Assembly: GCA_005883115.1 (NCBI GenBank)
Contig: VAZQ01000283.1
Coordinates: 1-7,304 of the forward strand
Length of the DNA: 7,304 nt
Reading direction: 5' to 3'
Origin: Alphaproteobacteria bacterium
Lineage (GTDB): Bacteria > Pseudomonadota > Alphaproteobacteria > Rhizobiales > Xanthobacteraceae
Shown one piece after another: positions 1 through 5,782 of the stretch. A model generated the notes under the pieces. That model was not told where the DNA came from and made no database searches. It saw only the letters and a list, made by a program, of their open reading frames with translations. Within the stretch, counting starts at the first letter, position 1; each line of letters opens with the position of its first letter. The translations under genes were made by a program, and so were the position numbers.

Positions 1-2
1 AG

Positions 3-188
3 GTTCATCCGCTCGATAAACCTTTCCAGCGCGGCGAGGAGAAGTCCGTTTTCCGCTTTGGTGGATCGGCCATCGTGGTCCTCGGCGAACCGGGCGCGTG
101 GCGTCCCTCTGACGACCTGCTTGAGTACACGAAGCAGGGAATCGAGACCCTGGTGCGGCTTGGCGAACCCGTGGGGCTGCGGGCGTAG
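3..188 (+). CDS. Phosphatidylserine decarboxylase-like protein, C-terminal fragment
   Basis: An open frame enters from the left edge in frame 3 and ends at TAG 186-188, giving 61 residues with no start inside the window. The peptide has the pattern of the C-terminal part of pyruvoyl-dependent phosphatidylserine decarboxylases: a KPFQRGEEKSVFRFGGSA stretch (residues 6-23) followed by a hydrophobic strand (IVVLGEPG) and a GIETLVRLGEPVG tail. In the family, the Gly-Ser site undergoes self-cleavage and the Ser becomes the pyruvoyl cofactor that decarboxylates phosphatidylserine to phosphatidylethanolamine (or a related amino acid). The matching Ser is residue 22 of the fragment (TCG at 66-68). 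It is followed by Ala where the family usually has Thr. The fragment lies tail to tail with the solute-binding gene on the other strand. Family membership rests on motif recognition of a short piece; the substrate cannot be judged. Confidence 0.72.
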   Translation, partial: VHPLDKPFQRGEEKSVFRFGGSAIVVLGEPGAWRPSDDLLEYTKQGIETLVRLGEPVGLRA

Positions 189-397
189 TTCTCACCGATC
201 TGACACTCGGCCTTTGGATCGAGGCTCCGAGCGGTGCACCTCGCGCCATTCCGCTGTGGTGCCGAATTTCGGAAGCGATCGGAGTGAACCGGACATACCG
301 AGAGCACTGGCAGCGTATCGATCTGGTGAAAGTGACCCCTTGCAGACGTGGCCGCCGGATTCGCGGAACAGCGACCTATGGAATATTGGACGGTGGC
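189..397. other. Convergent intergenic spacer with a weak hairpin
   Basis: This spacer separates the stop codons of two converging genes. An imperfect hairpin (CTCGG-CCT at 206-213 against AGG-CT-CCGAG at 222-231) could help end transcription, but there is no T-run on either strand, so it is not called as a terminator. Open frames crossing the spacer have no convincing start signals and overlap the real genes out of frame. Confidence 0.4.
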
Positions 398-1375
398 TCA
401 CTCCGGCTTGATGCCCGCAAGCTTGATCACCTTGCCCCATTTCTCGGTTTCCGCGGCTACCAGCTTTCCAAATTCGGCCGGTGTCATCGGCATGGGCTGG
501 CCGCCGAGCTCAGCTAGACGGGCCTGCAATCTCGGGTCAGCCAACACCGCGTTCACCGCCTGATTGAGATTCTCGACGATCTCAGGTGGTGTGCCCTTGG
601 GCGCCGCGATTCCGTACCAAACGCTTGCCTCGTAGCCCGGCACGCTTTCTCCGATGGTCGGCACGTCTGGAATTGCATCCACTCGTTTCGACGCGGTCAC
701 ACCGAGCGCCCGCACCTTGCCGGTTCTGATATGCCCGATCGAACCGGGCAAGTTATCGAACAGCACCTGTACCTGACCGGCTAACAGGTCGGTGAGTGCG
801 GGCGCGGTGCCGCGGTACGGCACGTGCACAATGTTGACGCCGGTCATTGCCTTGAACAACTCACCGGACAGATGAGGCGACGTGCCGACCCCGCCCGAAG
901 CAAAGTTGATCTTCCCCGGATTGGCTTTCGCATAGGCGATGAACTCGGCGACGTTGTTAGCTGGGACCGCCAGGTTTACCTCCATCACGTTAGTCAATCG
1001 CATCGTCCCGGCAACCGGGACGCTGTCGCGGATGAAGTCGAAGGCAAGCCTTTCGTAGAGCGTCGCGTTGATGGCGTTGTTCGGGCCGACGAAGACGATA
1101 GTGTAACCATCTGGCGTAGCGCTGAGTGCGGACTGCATGCCGACATTGCCGCCCGCACCGACCCGGTTCTCGATGATGAATTGCTGGCCCAGATGATCCG
1201 ACAGATATTGGCCGATGACGCGCGCAACGATGTCGTTGGGGCCGCCCGGCGAAAAGCAAACAATCCAGTGCACTGGCCGCGCCGGATAGCTTTGCGCCCA
1301 ACTGATCCGCGACACGGTCGGAATCGCGGCAGCGCCCACGGCCAGATGCAGAGATCGACGGCGGGAAAGTTTCAT
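398..1375 (-). CDS. Bug/TctC-family tripartite tricarboxylate transporter substrate-binding protein
   Basis: This 325-residue protein is a periplasmic receptor of the Bug (TctC) family, which binds small carboxylates or other organic solutes, classically for a TctAB membrane transporter. The N-terminus carries an arginine-rich SRRRSLHLA segment and a hydrophobic stretch with probable cleavage after Ala27 (ISWA|QS), compatible with Tat or Sec export. Family marks include the YPxRPV opening with FSPGGPND (residues 30-48), ENRVGAGGNVG (69-79), TPDGYT (87-92) and VPYRGTAPALTDLLAGQV (185-202). The length is normal for the family. The start at 1375 is supported by GGGAGGG about 4-10 bases upstream (1380-1386 on the minus strand). 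No tctA or tctB gene lies nearby; orphan receptors of this kind are common in Hyphomicrobiales and Burkholderiales. The ligand cannot be read from sequence, and a functional link to the redox genes to the right is only possible, not shown. Confidence 0.95.
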   Translation of the reverse strand: MKLSRRRSLHLAVGAAAIPTVSRISWAQSYPARPVHWIVCFSPGGPNDIVARVIGQYLSDHLGQQFIIENRVGAGGNVGMQSALSATPDGYTIVFVGPNNAINATLYERLAFDFIRDSVPVAGTMRLTNVMEVNLAVPANNVAEFIAYAKANPGKINFASGGVGTSPHLSGELFKAMTGVNIVHVPYRGTAPALTDLLAGQVQVLFDNLPGSIGHIRTGKVRALGVTASKRVDAIPDVPTIGESVPGYEASVWYGIAAPKGTPPEIVENLNQAVNAVLADPRLQARLAELGGQPMPMTPAEFGKLVAAETEKWGKVIKLAGIKPE

Positions 1376-1719
1376 GCTGCCCTCCCAGAAATGCGGCTTT
1401 TACAGTACCTCGTCTGCAATCTAGCGGAAGGAGGCAATGACCGCTTGGCAGATCGCTGCAGATGCTGATGATTTAAATTTACATCCGCTGTCGGGGGCAC
1501 AGCGGAAATGGAGCGACGAGCCGCCCTCACGGCCTGTGAAGCGACTGATCCTAAATCTGCCAGCCGCTGCGCGGCGGATCGCGGAATTTTGTTCGATAAG
1601 TCTTTTGCCTCACCCAGAGTTGATCGCAGGTGGTGCTGGAGTTTCATTATTCTTTCCAGCCACGCGCAAATCGAATGCCGCGCTGGACGTCACAGCAGGC
1701 AAGAGGGGAGGGCGAGTCG
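1376..1719. other. Divergent intergenic region (probable promoters for both flanking genes)
   Basis: These 344 bases separate divergently transcribed genes and should hold both promoters. Visible structure: an AT-rich patch ATTTAAATTTAC at 1471-1482, and next to it a perfect 7-bp inverted repeat CCGCTGT (1485-1491) / ACAGCGG (1499-1505) with a 7-base loop. There are no clear -35/-10 pairs. A small frame beginning with ATG at 1437 has AAGGAGG only two bases upstream, too close for normal use, and its product (98 aa, overlapping the next gene) resembles nothing; it is not called as a gene. Confidence 0.5.
1485..1505. promoter_or_regulatory. Inverted repeat, possible operator
   Basis: The perfect palindrome CCGCTGT-N7-ACAGCGG sits next to an AT-rich tract in a divergent promoter region, about 110 bases upstream of the solute-receptor start and 215 bases upstream of the membrane-protein start. 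Position and symmetry fit a dimeric regulator site. No regulator gene is present in the window, and a 7-bp arm can occur by chance in GC-rich DNA. Confidence 0.25.
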
Positions 1720-2274
1720 ATGCCGAGCCTTAAGCGCAGTATCCTAGCTGCATTCGATGATTTCCGCGCAAGCGGTCTGCTCCGGCCTGCCGCAGAAAAA
1801 TTCGCAGGGGCTTGGCTCGCCTGCTTCCTGGTGATGGCGCGGGGCGACGTCCTCGCCGGGCTTAGTTTCGAGCACATTCGTCTCGCCTCAATCTGCGGGA
1901 TCGTCGGCGCGGCGGCTACCGTTGCCCTTCTTGCGCAGATGAATCGTATGGGCGATAGCCTCGCGCGCCAGGCAACGATCAGCGCAGTCGTGACCTTCAT
2001 TGGTGACGTTTTTGCGCACCCGTCACACTTCGGGCCTCAATGGGCGGAGCCGCTGATCACCGCTGCGGTATCGGCGGCCATTGCCGTCGCCGTCTGGCAC
2101 GGGAAGCGCCTTGTAAAGCGGCTATACCGTGATGCGTTCGTATCGAACCACATGCTGGCGTCATTGCCGGGTCAAGACCCGGCAATCCATCCAGCTTCAA
2201 AAGACTTTTTGCGAAGTAGATGGATGCGCGGGTCAAGCCCGCGCATGACGGAACGGGGAAGTGATTCAAACTAA
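1720..2274 (+). CDS. Hypothetical membrane protein with repeat-derived C-terminus
   Basis: This 184-residue protein belongs to no family I recognise. The start ATG 1720 is chosen because a GGGGAGGG ribosome-binding site lies at 1705-1712; an in-frame GTG at 1630 lacks one. A short basic N-terminus precedes about four hydrophobic stretches, near residues 28-47, 54-74, 84-98 and 110-127, which suggests a small inner-membrane protein. A positively charged segment (HGKRLVKRLYRD, about 127-138) follows. Residues about 147-177 are encoded entirely by a palindromic element and read SLPGQDPAIHP...SSPRMT, a peptide type that appears wherever such repeats are translated in Hyphomicrobiales. The original C-terminus was therefore probably lost or extended by repeat insertion. 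The gene stands alone, divergent from the solute receptor and about 480 bases ahead of the ThDP enzyme. Function is unknown. Confidence 0.65.
   Translation: MPSLKRSILAAFDDFRASGLLRPAAEKFAGAWLACFLVMARGDVLAGLSFEHIRLASICGIVGAAATVALLAQMNRMGDSLARQATISAVVTFIGDVFAHPSHFGPQWAEPLITAAVSAAIAVAVWHGKRLVKRLYRDAFVSNHMLASLPGQDPAIHPASKDFLRSRWMRGSSPRMTERGSDSN
2160..2249. repeat. Nested palindromic (REP/MITE-like) element A, inside a coding region
   Basis: The outer ends GTCAT (2160-2164) and ATGAC (2245-2249) are inverted copies. Inside are two hairpins: ATTGCCGGGTC (2163-2173) with GACCCGGCAAT (2176-2186), and ATGCGCGGG (2224-2232) with CCCGCGCAT (2238-2246). A further inverted pair, ATCCATC (2185-2191) and GATGGAT (2219-2225), brackets the centre. 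The whole can fold as a three-armed cruciform. It resembles the short palindromic repeats dispersed in Bradyrhizobium-like genomes. It lies in frame within the membrane-protein gene and ends about 25 bases before its stop. Confidence 0.8.
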
Positions 2275-2520
2275 TCGAGAAACGCTTTAGCCGCGCCGGA
2301 GCTTGGGTAGCGGAGGTTGGGTTTTCACCGCCATCGAGGCCAATTTCAGTCGCCACGTTGCTGCTTTGCATATGCCAGCAATTGGCACGAAGCTACAGCG
2401 GACATTGACGCGCGTGATGGCTTGCCGGCGGCCTAACGGATTTTTGCTCCTTCCCGGCGAAAAAAAGAATGCGGGGGACAATCGGGCGCGGGGCCACCAG
2501 ACGCGATCGCTCGAAACTAG

Positions 2521-2566
2521 CCTTGACTCCTTGACACCTTGACACCTTGACAAGGTTGCCTTGACA
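2521..2566 (+). repeat. Tandem octamer array (CCTTGACA)
   Basis: Four head-to-tail octamers, CCTTGACT (2521-2528) and CCTTGACA at 2529, 2537 and 2545, are followed after a 6-base AGGTTG spacer by a fifth CCTTGACA (2559-2566). A related CCTTGACG lies at 2663-2670. Each unit contains TTGAC, the core of the sigma-70 -35 box. The fourth unit with its flank also forms a small palindrome, ACCTT-GAC-AAGGT (2544-2556). The array could be a simple-sequence tract prone to slippage, clustered regulator sites, or both. It starts about 240 bases upstream of the ThDP enzyme start. Confidence 0.75.
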
Positions 2567-2748
2567 GATGGCGGCGCAAGCAAGCGACCGGGCCTGAGAA
2601 CATTTTCGCGCCGCCGCCGAACAACGGCGGAACGGATCACTCGGAAGCCGGACCGAACGCTGCCTTGACGGCTCTGCGGCGCGGCGCGAGACTTGGTGCC
2701 AACAAATCAAATGTGCGCCGCGCCGTTTTGGCTCGGATGCAGTCGCTC

Positions 2749-2753
2749 GGAGG
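2749..2753 (+). promoter_or_regulatory. Ribosome-binding site deciding the ThDP enzyme start
   Basis: GGAGG lies five bases before ATG 2759. It selects this start over the in-frame TTG at 2693 and ATG at 2711, and it places the twin-arginine motif near the N-terminus, where an export signal must be. Confidence 0.85.
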
Positions 2754-2758
2754 AATCC

Positions 2759-4696
2759 ATGAAACGCCGAAGCAATTCCCCTGACGTCGCGCGCCGCAAT
2801 TTCCTCAAAGGCGCGAGCGTCGCGGGCGCCGCCGCGCTTGCCGCGCCAACCGCCGCGAATGCGATTCCCGCGCCGCCGCAACCCAAACTCAAGGCCACGC
2901 TGCCTGGCCCGCTGCAGATCGCGGCCGACACGCAGCCGCCGAACAAGGACCCGGCGACGCAGACCACGAGCGGCGGCGACTTCATGGTCGATGTCCTCAA
3001 GACGCTCGAGATCGATTATCTGGCGATGAATTGTGCCTCGAGCTTCCGCGGCCTGCACGAAGCCATCATCAACGGCGAGAACAACAAGCTCGAAATCCTC
3101 ACCTGCCCGCACGAAGAGATCGCGGTCGCGATGGCGCACGGCTACGCCAAGATCGAAGGCAAGCCGATGGCTATGATTTGCCACGGCGTGGTCGGGCTGC
3201 AGCACGCCACCATGGCGATGTACAACGCCTGGTGCGACCGCGTTCCGATCTACGTCATGGGCGGCAATATCGTGGAGGCGAACAAGCGCATGGCCGGCGC
3301 CGAGTGGGTGCATTCCGCCATCGACATCGGGGCGCTCACACGCGATTTCACCAAATGGGACGACCAGCCGACCTCGCTGCAGCATTTCGCCGAGTCGGCG
3401 GTGCGCGCCTACAAGATTGCAATGACGCCGCCTATGGGGCCGGTGCTGCTCTCGCTCGACGCCGAGCTGCAGGAGAACCCGATCCAAGAAGCCGAAACGC
3501 TGCGCATTCCCAAGCTCGCCAAGGTGGCGCCGCCGCAGGGCGATTCGGGCATGATCGCCGAAGCCGCGAAACTGCTTGCGGGCGCCGAGAACCCTGTGAT
3601 CATCTGCGACCGCCTCGCGCGCACGCCGGCGGGCTTGGCGCGGCTCGTCGAGCTTGCCGAGACGCTGCAATGCGCGGTGATCGACAATGCCGGCCGCATG
3701 AACTTCCCCGCGCGGCATCCGCTCAACATGAGCTTCCGCCGGGGCCCGGTGCTCTCCCAGGCCGACGTCATCCTGGCGCTCGAGATGAATGATCTGTGGG
3801 GCGTCCTCAACCAGTTCAGCGACCGCATCGTTCGCAGCTACCGGCAGGTCTACAAGAAGGACGCCAAGGTCGTTACGCTCGGCAGCCGCGACCTCTACCT
3901 CAAGGCCAACTATCAAGATTTTGCGCGCTTCCAGGAAGTCGACCTCGCCATCGCGGGCGACGGCGAGGCGTCGCTGCCGGCATTGACCGAAGCGGTGAAG
4001 CGGCTCATCGACGAGGGCCGGAAATCCGCCTACGACGCGCGCGGCAAGAAACTCGCGGCTGCGCGGCTCGCCATGATCGAGCAGGCGAAGTCGGACGCGA
4101 CGCTTGGCTGGGACGCGACCCCGATCACCACCGCGCGTATGTGCGCGGAAGTCTATGCTCAGATCAAGGACGAGGACTGGTCGCTCGTCGGCAACGCCAT
4201 CCGCAACGTGTGGCCGCTGCGGCTGTGGGACATCAAGAAGTCCTACCAGTGGAACGGCAGCTCCGGCGGTGCCGGAGTGGGCTACAACGCACCGGCCTCG
4301 GTCGGCGCGGCGCTTGCCAACAAGCGGCACGGGCGGCTCACGGTTGCCTTCGGCGGCGACGGCGATTTGATGTTCGTGCCGGGCACGCTGTGGACGGCGG
4401 CGCACCACCGCATTCCGCTGCTCTATGTCGTGCACAACAACCGCGCCTACCACCAGGAGGTGATGTACCTCACCGCGATGGCCGCCCGCCATGGCCGCGG
4501 CGTCGAGAACGCGCATATCGGCACGACGCTCACCGATCCGAATATCGACTACGCCACCGTGGCGAGGGGCTTCGGCGTCTACGGCGAGGGGCCGATCACC
4601 GACCCGAAAGAGCTTGCGCCCGCGATCGAGCGCGCGTTGGCGGTGGTCAAGCGCGGCGAGCCTGCGCTGATCGATGTCGTGACCGATCCGCGCTGA
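2759..4696 (+). CDS. Tat-exported thiamine-diphosphate-dependent enzyme (acetolactate synthase/pyruvate oxidase superfamily)
   Basis: This 645-residue protein has the three-domain plan of ThDP enzymes that act on 2-oxoacids. The N-terminus has a twin-arginine signal, ARRNFLKGA (residues 11-19), a hydrophobic Ala-rich core and probable cleavage after Ala35 (ANA|IPA). The pyrimidine-binding domain (about 70-240) includes PHEEIAVAMAHGYAK, where Glu119 fits the catalytic Glu that activates the cofactor. A central domain (about 260-430) may bind a nucleotide or FAD, but this cannot be decided by eye. The C-terminal pyrophosphate-binding domain shows the classic motif from GDGD (533-536) to NN (560-561), 29 residues long. 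Family members catalyse decarboxylation, carboligation or oxidation; the exact substrate is unknown. Tat export fits a folded protein that takes up ThDP and Mg in the cytoplasm. The next gene, a cytochrome c, starts 11 bases after the stop, which suggests an oxidase-type reaction. It is longer than typical acetolactate synthases, mainly because of the signal and linker. Confidence 0.93.
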   Translation: MKRRSNSPDVARRNFLKGASVAGAAALAAPTAANAIPAPPQPKLKATLPGPLQIAADTQPPNKDPATQTTSGGDFMVDVLKTLEIDYLAMNCASSFRGLHEAIINGENNKLEILTCPHEEIAVAMAHGYAKIEGKPMAMICHGVVGLQHATMAMYNAWCDRVPIYVMGGNIVEANKRMAGAEWVHSAIDIGALTRDFTKWDDQPTSLQHFAESAVRAYKIAMTPPMGPVLLSLDAELQENPIQEAETLRIPKLAKVAPPQGDSGMIAEAAKLLAGAENPVIICDRLARTPAGLARLVELAETLQCAVIDNAGRMNFPARHPLNMSFRRGPVLSQADVILALEMNDLWGVLNQFSDRIVRSYRQVYKKDAKVVTLGSRDLYLKANYQDFARFQEVDLAIAGDGEASLPALTEAVKRLIDEGRKSAYDARGKKLAAARLAMIEQAKSDATLGWDATPITTARMCAEVYAQIKDEDWSLVGNAIRNVWPLRLWDIKKSYQWNGSSGGAGVGYNAPASVGAALANKRHGRLTVAFGGDGDLMFVPGTLWTAAHHRIPLLYVVHNNRAYHQEVMYLTAMAARHGRGVENAHIGTTLTDPNIDYATVARGFGVYGEGPITDPKELAPAIERALAVVKRGEPALIDVVTDPR

Positions 4697-4701
4697 GGGG
4701 G
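4695..4701 (+). promoter_or_regulatory. Strong ribosome-binding site overlapping the ThDP gene stop codon
   Basis: GAGGGGG shares its first two bases with the TGA stop of the ThDP gene and lies six bases before ATG 4708. This arrangement favours translational coupling and argues for initiation at 4708, because the more downstream ATG at 4873 has no purine-rich site ahead of it. Confidence 0.7.
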
Positions 4702-4707
4702 CTCGCT

Positions 4708-5247
4708 ATGATCGAGACTCGGTCCAGTCGCGCTGACGCGCTTCCTCCGCCCGCTCCCGCGCAAGCGGGAATCCAGCTTTCTTCAAGATGGTGGCCGGCG
4801 TTGACGGCAAGCCTGGGTCCCCGCTTGCGCGGGGACGAGCGGATTGAACTTCCCTCCATTCTCTCTGCGAGCATGTCGCGCGCCGCCGCGTGGGCCATAG
4901 CGGCATTCATCCTCAGCGGCGCGGGGGGCTTCGACACGCAGGCGCGGGCGCAGGATGCGCCGCCGGGCGATGTCGCCAACGGCAGAAGCGTCTACCTCAA
5001 GGTCAACTGCTTCCAATGCCACGGCCGCGCCGGGCAGGGCGGCGCGATGAACTACCCCGCGCCGCCGCTCGCCGAGACCTCGATGCCGTTCGAAGGCTTC
5101 AAGATGGTCGTGCGCGAATCTATGCGCGACATGCCGGCCTACAACGAAGCGGTGCTGGCCGATAAGGACCTCGTCGACATCTACGCGTTCCTGCAATCGC
5201 TCCCCGGCCGCCGCCCGGCGAAGGACATCGCCATCCTCAGCGATTGA
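4708..5247 (+). CDS. Class I monoheme cytochrome c, exported
   Basis: The heme-binding motif CFQCH and a distal DMPAY segment with the likely axial Met, followed by LADKDLVDIYAFLQSLP, define a small class I c-type cytochrome that carries electrons in the periplasm. Two starts are possible. ATG 4708 (179 aa) has a strong ribosome-binding site at the end of the ThDP gene. ATG 4873 (124 aa) begins directly with a signal peptide (MSRAAAWAIAAFILSG..., cleavage near ARA|QD) but has no visible site. In the short form the heme motif is residues 46-50 and the Met is 87; in the long form these are 101-105 and 142. The 55 extra residues are largely encoded by palindromic element B. The insertion appears to have separated the original start region from the signal peptide while keeping the frame open. 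The probable partner is the upstream ThDP enzyme. The heme domain is duplicated directly downstream. Confidence 0.88.
   Translation: MIETRSSRADALPPPAPAQAGIQLSSRWWPALTASLGPRLRGDERIELPSILSASMSRAAAWAIAAFILSGAGGFDTQARAQDAPPGDVANGRSVYLKVNCFQCHGRAGQGGAMNYPAPPLAETSMPFEGFKMVVRESMRDMPAYNEAVLADKDLVDIYAFLQSLPGRRPAKDIAILSD
4751..4842. repeat. Nested palindromic (REP/MITE-like) element B, in frame at the cytochrome 5' end
   Basis: The outer arms CCGCT (4751-4755) and AGCGG (4838-4842) are inverted. Inside are two tight hairpins with four-base loops: TCCCGC (4755-4760) with GCGGGA (4765-4770), and GTCCCCGC (4817-4824) with GCGGGGAC (4829-4836). In the cytochrome frame it reads PAQAGIQ...GPRLRGDE, a signature peptide of translated palindromic repeats in many proteobacteria. 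It lies between the ribosome-binding site plus ATG 4708 and the signal peptide that begins at 4873. It could also form structure in the mRNA and so tune cytochrome translation. Confidence 0.8.
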
Positions 5248-5572
5248 GGGGGCTTCGACACGCAGGCGCGGGCGCAGGATGCGCCGCCGGGCGATGTCGC
5301 CAACGGCAGAAGCGTCTACCTCAAGGTCAACTGCTTCCAATGCCACGGCCGCGCCGGGCAGGGCGGCGCGATGAACTACCCCGCGCCGCCGCTCGCCGAG
5401 ACCTCGATGCCGTTCGAAGGCTTCAAGATGGTCGTGCGCGAATCTATGCGCGACATGCCGGCCTACAACGAAGCGGTGCTGGCCGATAAGGACCTCGTCG
5501 ACATCTACGCGTTCCTGCAATCGCTCCCCGGCCGCCGCCCGGCGAAGGACATCGCCATCCTCAGCGATTGAG
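4924..5572 (+). repeat. Perfect 324-bp tandem duplication covering the mature cytochrome domain
   Basis: The sequence from 4924 to 5248 recurs at a constant offset of 324 bases from 5248 to 5572, and I found no mismatch on reading the two copies side by side. The match breaks at 4923/5247 on the left and 5249/5573 on the right, so the junction has at most one base of shared homology. The unit is 108 codons, starts just after the hydrophobic core of the signal peptide and ends at the stop codon. Full identity, including at third codon positions, points to a very recent event or to an assembly artefact. Confidence 0.95.
5248..5571 (+). pseudogene. Duplicated cytochrome c heme domain without start or signal peptide
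   Basis: The second copy is in the same frame as the first, separated from it only by the TGA at 5245-5247, and contains the complete mature sequence: CFQCH, the axial Met region and its own TGA stop. It has no ATG, GTG or TTG before the heme motif and lacks the hydrophobic signal segment. It therefore cannot produce an exported holocytochrome by itself. The junction recreates a GAGGGGG sequence like the ribosome-binding site at 4695-4701, but no start codon follows. The first in-frame ATG (5371) lies after CxxCH. Read-through of the TGA would give a tandem two-heme protein; there is no evidence that this occurs. Confidence 0.8.
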
Positions 5573-5714
5573 TCGCAGGATTGGGCCTACGCCGACGCTC
5601 CGCACGTAAAAAATGGAAATTCAAAAGGAGAAGCCTACTGCGGGTCCTTCCTGCCGTTGACTCGAGCCTGACAGCCTCGGGGGTTAGAGCAAACCGAAAC
5701 AAATTTGATTTGTT

Positions 5715-5742
5715 AAAAAAAAGCCCCGGTGCGAGCCGGGGC
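5715..5742 (-). terminator. Intrinsic terminator of the heme-propeller gene
   Basis: On the minus strand a 7-bp GC stem (GCCCCGG / CCGGGGC, arms 5736-5742 and 5723-5729, six-base loop) is followed directly by eight T (5722 down to 5715). It lies about 40 bases after the stop of the minus-strand gene. The plus strand has no T-run after the hairpin, so it would be at best a weak terminator for the cytochrome unit. An AT-rich inverted repeat, AACAAAT-TTG-ATTTGTT, adjoins it at 5698-5714. Confidence 0.9.
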
Positions 5743-5782
5743 ACTCTCAATCGCATCGCTGCGATAAGTTTCATTATGACGC

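Larger units (their letters stand above)
2275..2758. other. 484-base non-coding leader upstream of the ThDP enzyme
   Basis: No credible gene lies here; the open frames on both strands are low-complexity and continue out of frame into the neighbouring coding region. The region holds an octamer array (2521-2566), a single further CCTTGACG at 2663-2670, a GC hairpin CCGCCG-AACAA-CGGCGG at 2614-2630, and the ribosome-binding site of the next gene. Promoters of the ThDP gene should be in this stretch. TTGACA -35-like hexamers are abundant, but no good TATAAT-like partner is visible at normal spacing. Confidence 0.5.

Noticed and set aside
1437..1733. 98-residue plus-strand frame with AAGGAGG in front of its ATG
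   Set aside because: The purine-rich site is only two bases from the ATG, the product resembles nothing, and it overlaps the start of the better supported membrane-protein gene.
2521..2566. CRISPR array
   Set aside because: The units are eight bases long and directly adjacent, with no spacers of the required length and no cas genes.
2614..2630. Terminator at the CCGCCG/CGGCGG hairpin
   Set aside because: No T-run follows on either strand, and it lies upstream of a gene rather than after one.
2287..2640. 117-residue minus-strand frame in the 484-base spacer
   Set aside because: The composition is low-complexity, it contains the translated octamer array, and there is no convincing start signal or family resemblance.
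2393..4516. 707-residue open frame on the minus strand opposite the ThDP enzyme
   Set aside because: It is antisense to a strongly supported gene in GC-rich DNA, is rich in Arg, His and Val as expected for a mirror frame, and shows no domain motifs.
3796..4707. Long plus-strand frame running through the ThDP gene into the cytochrome
   Set aside because: The upstream part is a +1-frame shadow of the ThDP enzyme. Only the part from 4708 onward has a ribosome-binding site and cytochrome motifs.
4783..5520. 245-residue minus-strand frame containing two identical long repeats
   Set aside because: The internal repeat is only the antisense reading of the cytochrome tandem duplication, and there is no start signal or recognisable family.
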